Shown one piece after another: positions 5,742 through 6,484 of a stretch of 6,484 nt of DNA. The notes beneath the pieces are model-generated. The model was given only the letters and a program-made list of their open reading frames with translations. It made no database searches and was not told the origin of the DNA. The stretch lies in the NCBI GenBank assembly GCA_002378565.1, contig DFSH01000041.1:810-7293 (forward strand). Direction: 5' to 3'. Source of the stretch: Flavobacteriales bacterium UBA3442 (GTDB lineage: Bacteria; Bacteroidota; Bacteroidia; Flavobacteriales; Schleiferiaceae). A program made the position numbers and the translations under genes. The stretch's first letter is position 1. Each line of letters opens with the position of its first letter.

Positions 5742-6484
5742 CGTTCGCTTTCCAGGGCAGCCATGCAGCCAGTTCCTGCAGCCGTGACGGCCTGTCGGTA
5801 GACCTTGTCAGCCACGTCGCCTGCTGCAAAAACACCAGGTTTGTTGGTGGCTGTTTTGCCCAAGGTTGGAGTGAGGTAGCCCGTTTCGTCCATGTCAAGG
5901 ATGCCCTTGAAGATGTCCGTGTTAGGCTTATGCCCAATGGCTACAAAGAAGCCGCTTGCGGCAATGTTTTCAATTTCGCCCGTCAGGGTGTTTTTTACTA
6001 CAACCGTTTCAACTGATTGACCCCCCTGTATTTCAACGGTTTCAGTGTTCCACTTGATCTCAATGTTATTGGTGTTCAGTACACGGTTTTGCATGGCTTT
6101 CGATGCACGCATTTGATCACGTCGAACAAGTAGGGTAACCTTGGGACAGATTTTCGCTAGGTAGGTAGCTTCTTCAGCTGCTGTGTCTCCAGCTCCTACC
6201 ACCACAACCTCTTGCCCTTTGTAAAAGAACCCATCACAGACAGCGCAGGCACTTACGCCAAAGCCCATGAACTTTTCCTCGGAAGGCAATCCCAAGTATT
6301 TTGCTGTTGCACCGGTTGATATGATGACAGTTTTTGCTTGAATCTTTGTCTCACCATCAATGGTTAGGGTGTGGTAGTCTCCTGCTTTGTTAGCAAAGTC
6401 AACTTCTGTGACCATTCCCCAACGCACATCAGTGCCAAACCTTTCTGCCTGCTTCTTGAGGTCATCCATCATGGCATTGCCATC
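5720..6484 (-). CDS. trxB: Thioredoxin-disulfide reductase (N terminus outside window)
   Basis: A cytoplasmic FAD enzyme that passes electrons from NADPH to thioredoxin. The frame is open to the window edge: 254 residues are present, starting DGNAMMDDLKKQAERFGTDV. Compared with the usual 310-320 residues, roughly the first 60, with the FAD-binding GxGxxG, are missing. The tandem ATGs at 6472 are internal. Seen here: STGATAKYLGLPSEEKF (linker into the NADPH domain), the redox-active CAVC (fragment residues 80-83, bases 6236-6247) followed by DGFFYKG, the NADPH-binding GAGDTAAEEA (97-106), the VRRD 2'-phosphate-binding site, FVAIGHKPNT, and the C-terminal FAD motif GVFAAGDVADKVYRQAVTAAGTG. All the expected catalytic residues in this part are intact. 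It is convergent with the helicase gene, with 50 bp between the two stops, so its promoter lies outside the window. Confidence 0.97.
   Translation of the reverse strand, partial: DGNAMMDDLKKQAERFGTDVRWGMVTEVDFANKAGDYHTLTIDGETKIQAKTVIISTGATAKYLGLPSEEKFMGFGVSACAVCDGFFYKGQEVVVVGAGDTAAEEATYLAKICPKVTLLVRRDQMRASKAMQNRVLNTNNIEIKWNTETVEIQGGQSVETVVVKNTLTGEIENIAASGFFVAIGHKPNTDIFKGILDMDETGYLTPTLGKTATNKPGVFAAGDVADKVYRQAVTAAGTGCMAALESERYLSEFH

Noticed and set aside
6467..6472. Tandem ATG codons as the start of trxB
   Set aside because: The frame continues to the window edge (DGNA precedes), and the FAD-binding N-terminal segment must lie beyond it.

Overview
The window comes from a member of the Bacteroidota, most likely a Flavobacteriales-type lineage (lineage is inference). 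The support is as follows: a long secreted protein ends in a type IX secretion (Por) C-terminal sorting domain; a TAnnTTTG-type -7 element precedes the RNA gene; no Shine-Dalgarno sequence is apparent at the two starts that can be seen; and there is a DUF2027-like Smr protein of the kind common in this phylum.

Layout. 1-2829 (+) is the 3' part of a large surface/secreted protein: right-handed beta-helix, Ig-like modules, a GNMF-type beta domain, a PKD domain and a T9SS type A sorting domain. A perfect 10-bp stem plus T tract (2851-2881) terminates it. 2893-3381 (+) is a small stand-alone Smr-domain protein. 3405-3794 (+) is the RNase P RNA gene rnpB, not translated, with a matching -7 promoter box at 3393-3400. 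3807-5669 (+) is a complete DEAD-box RNA helicase of the DeaD/CsdA type, with a DbpA-like RNA-binding domain and an RGG-rich tail built from recently duplicated 39-nt units. 5720-6484 (-) is the C-terminal four fifths of thioredoxin reductase (trxB), convergent with the helicase. The 50-bp gap between them, together with the last trxB codons, forms a long imperfect hairpin.

How the genes relate. rnpB and the helicase are both RNA-metabolism genes and lie only 12 nt apart (T tract to ATG), so the helicase is probably transcribed by read-through of rnpB or from a promoter inside it. The Smr protein may also act on nucleic acid, but its role is unknown. The secreted protein and trxB look like unrelated neighbours. 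No mobile element, CRISPR array, tRNA, phage gene or defence system was seen. This is mostly core-genome content, and I do not find a convincing undescribed system. The second-look items are local: gene packing, a DESD variant of the helicase Walker B motif, repeat expansion in its tail, and domain architecture in the secreted protein.
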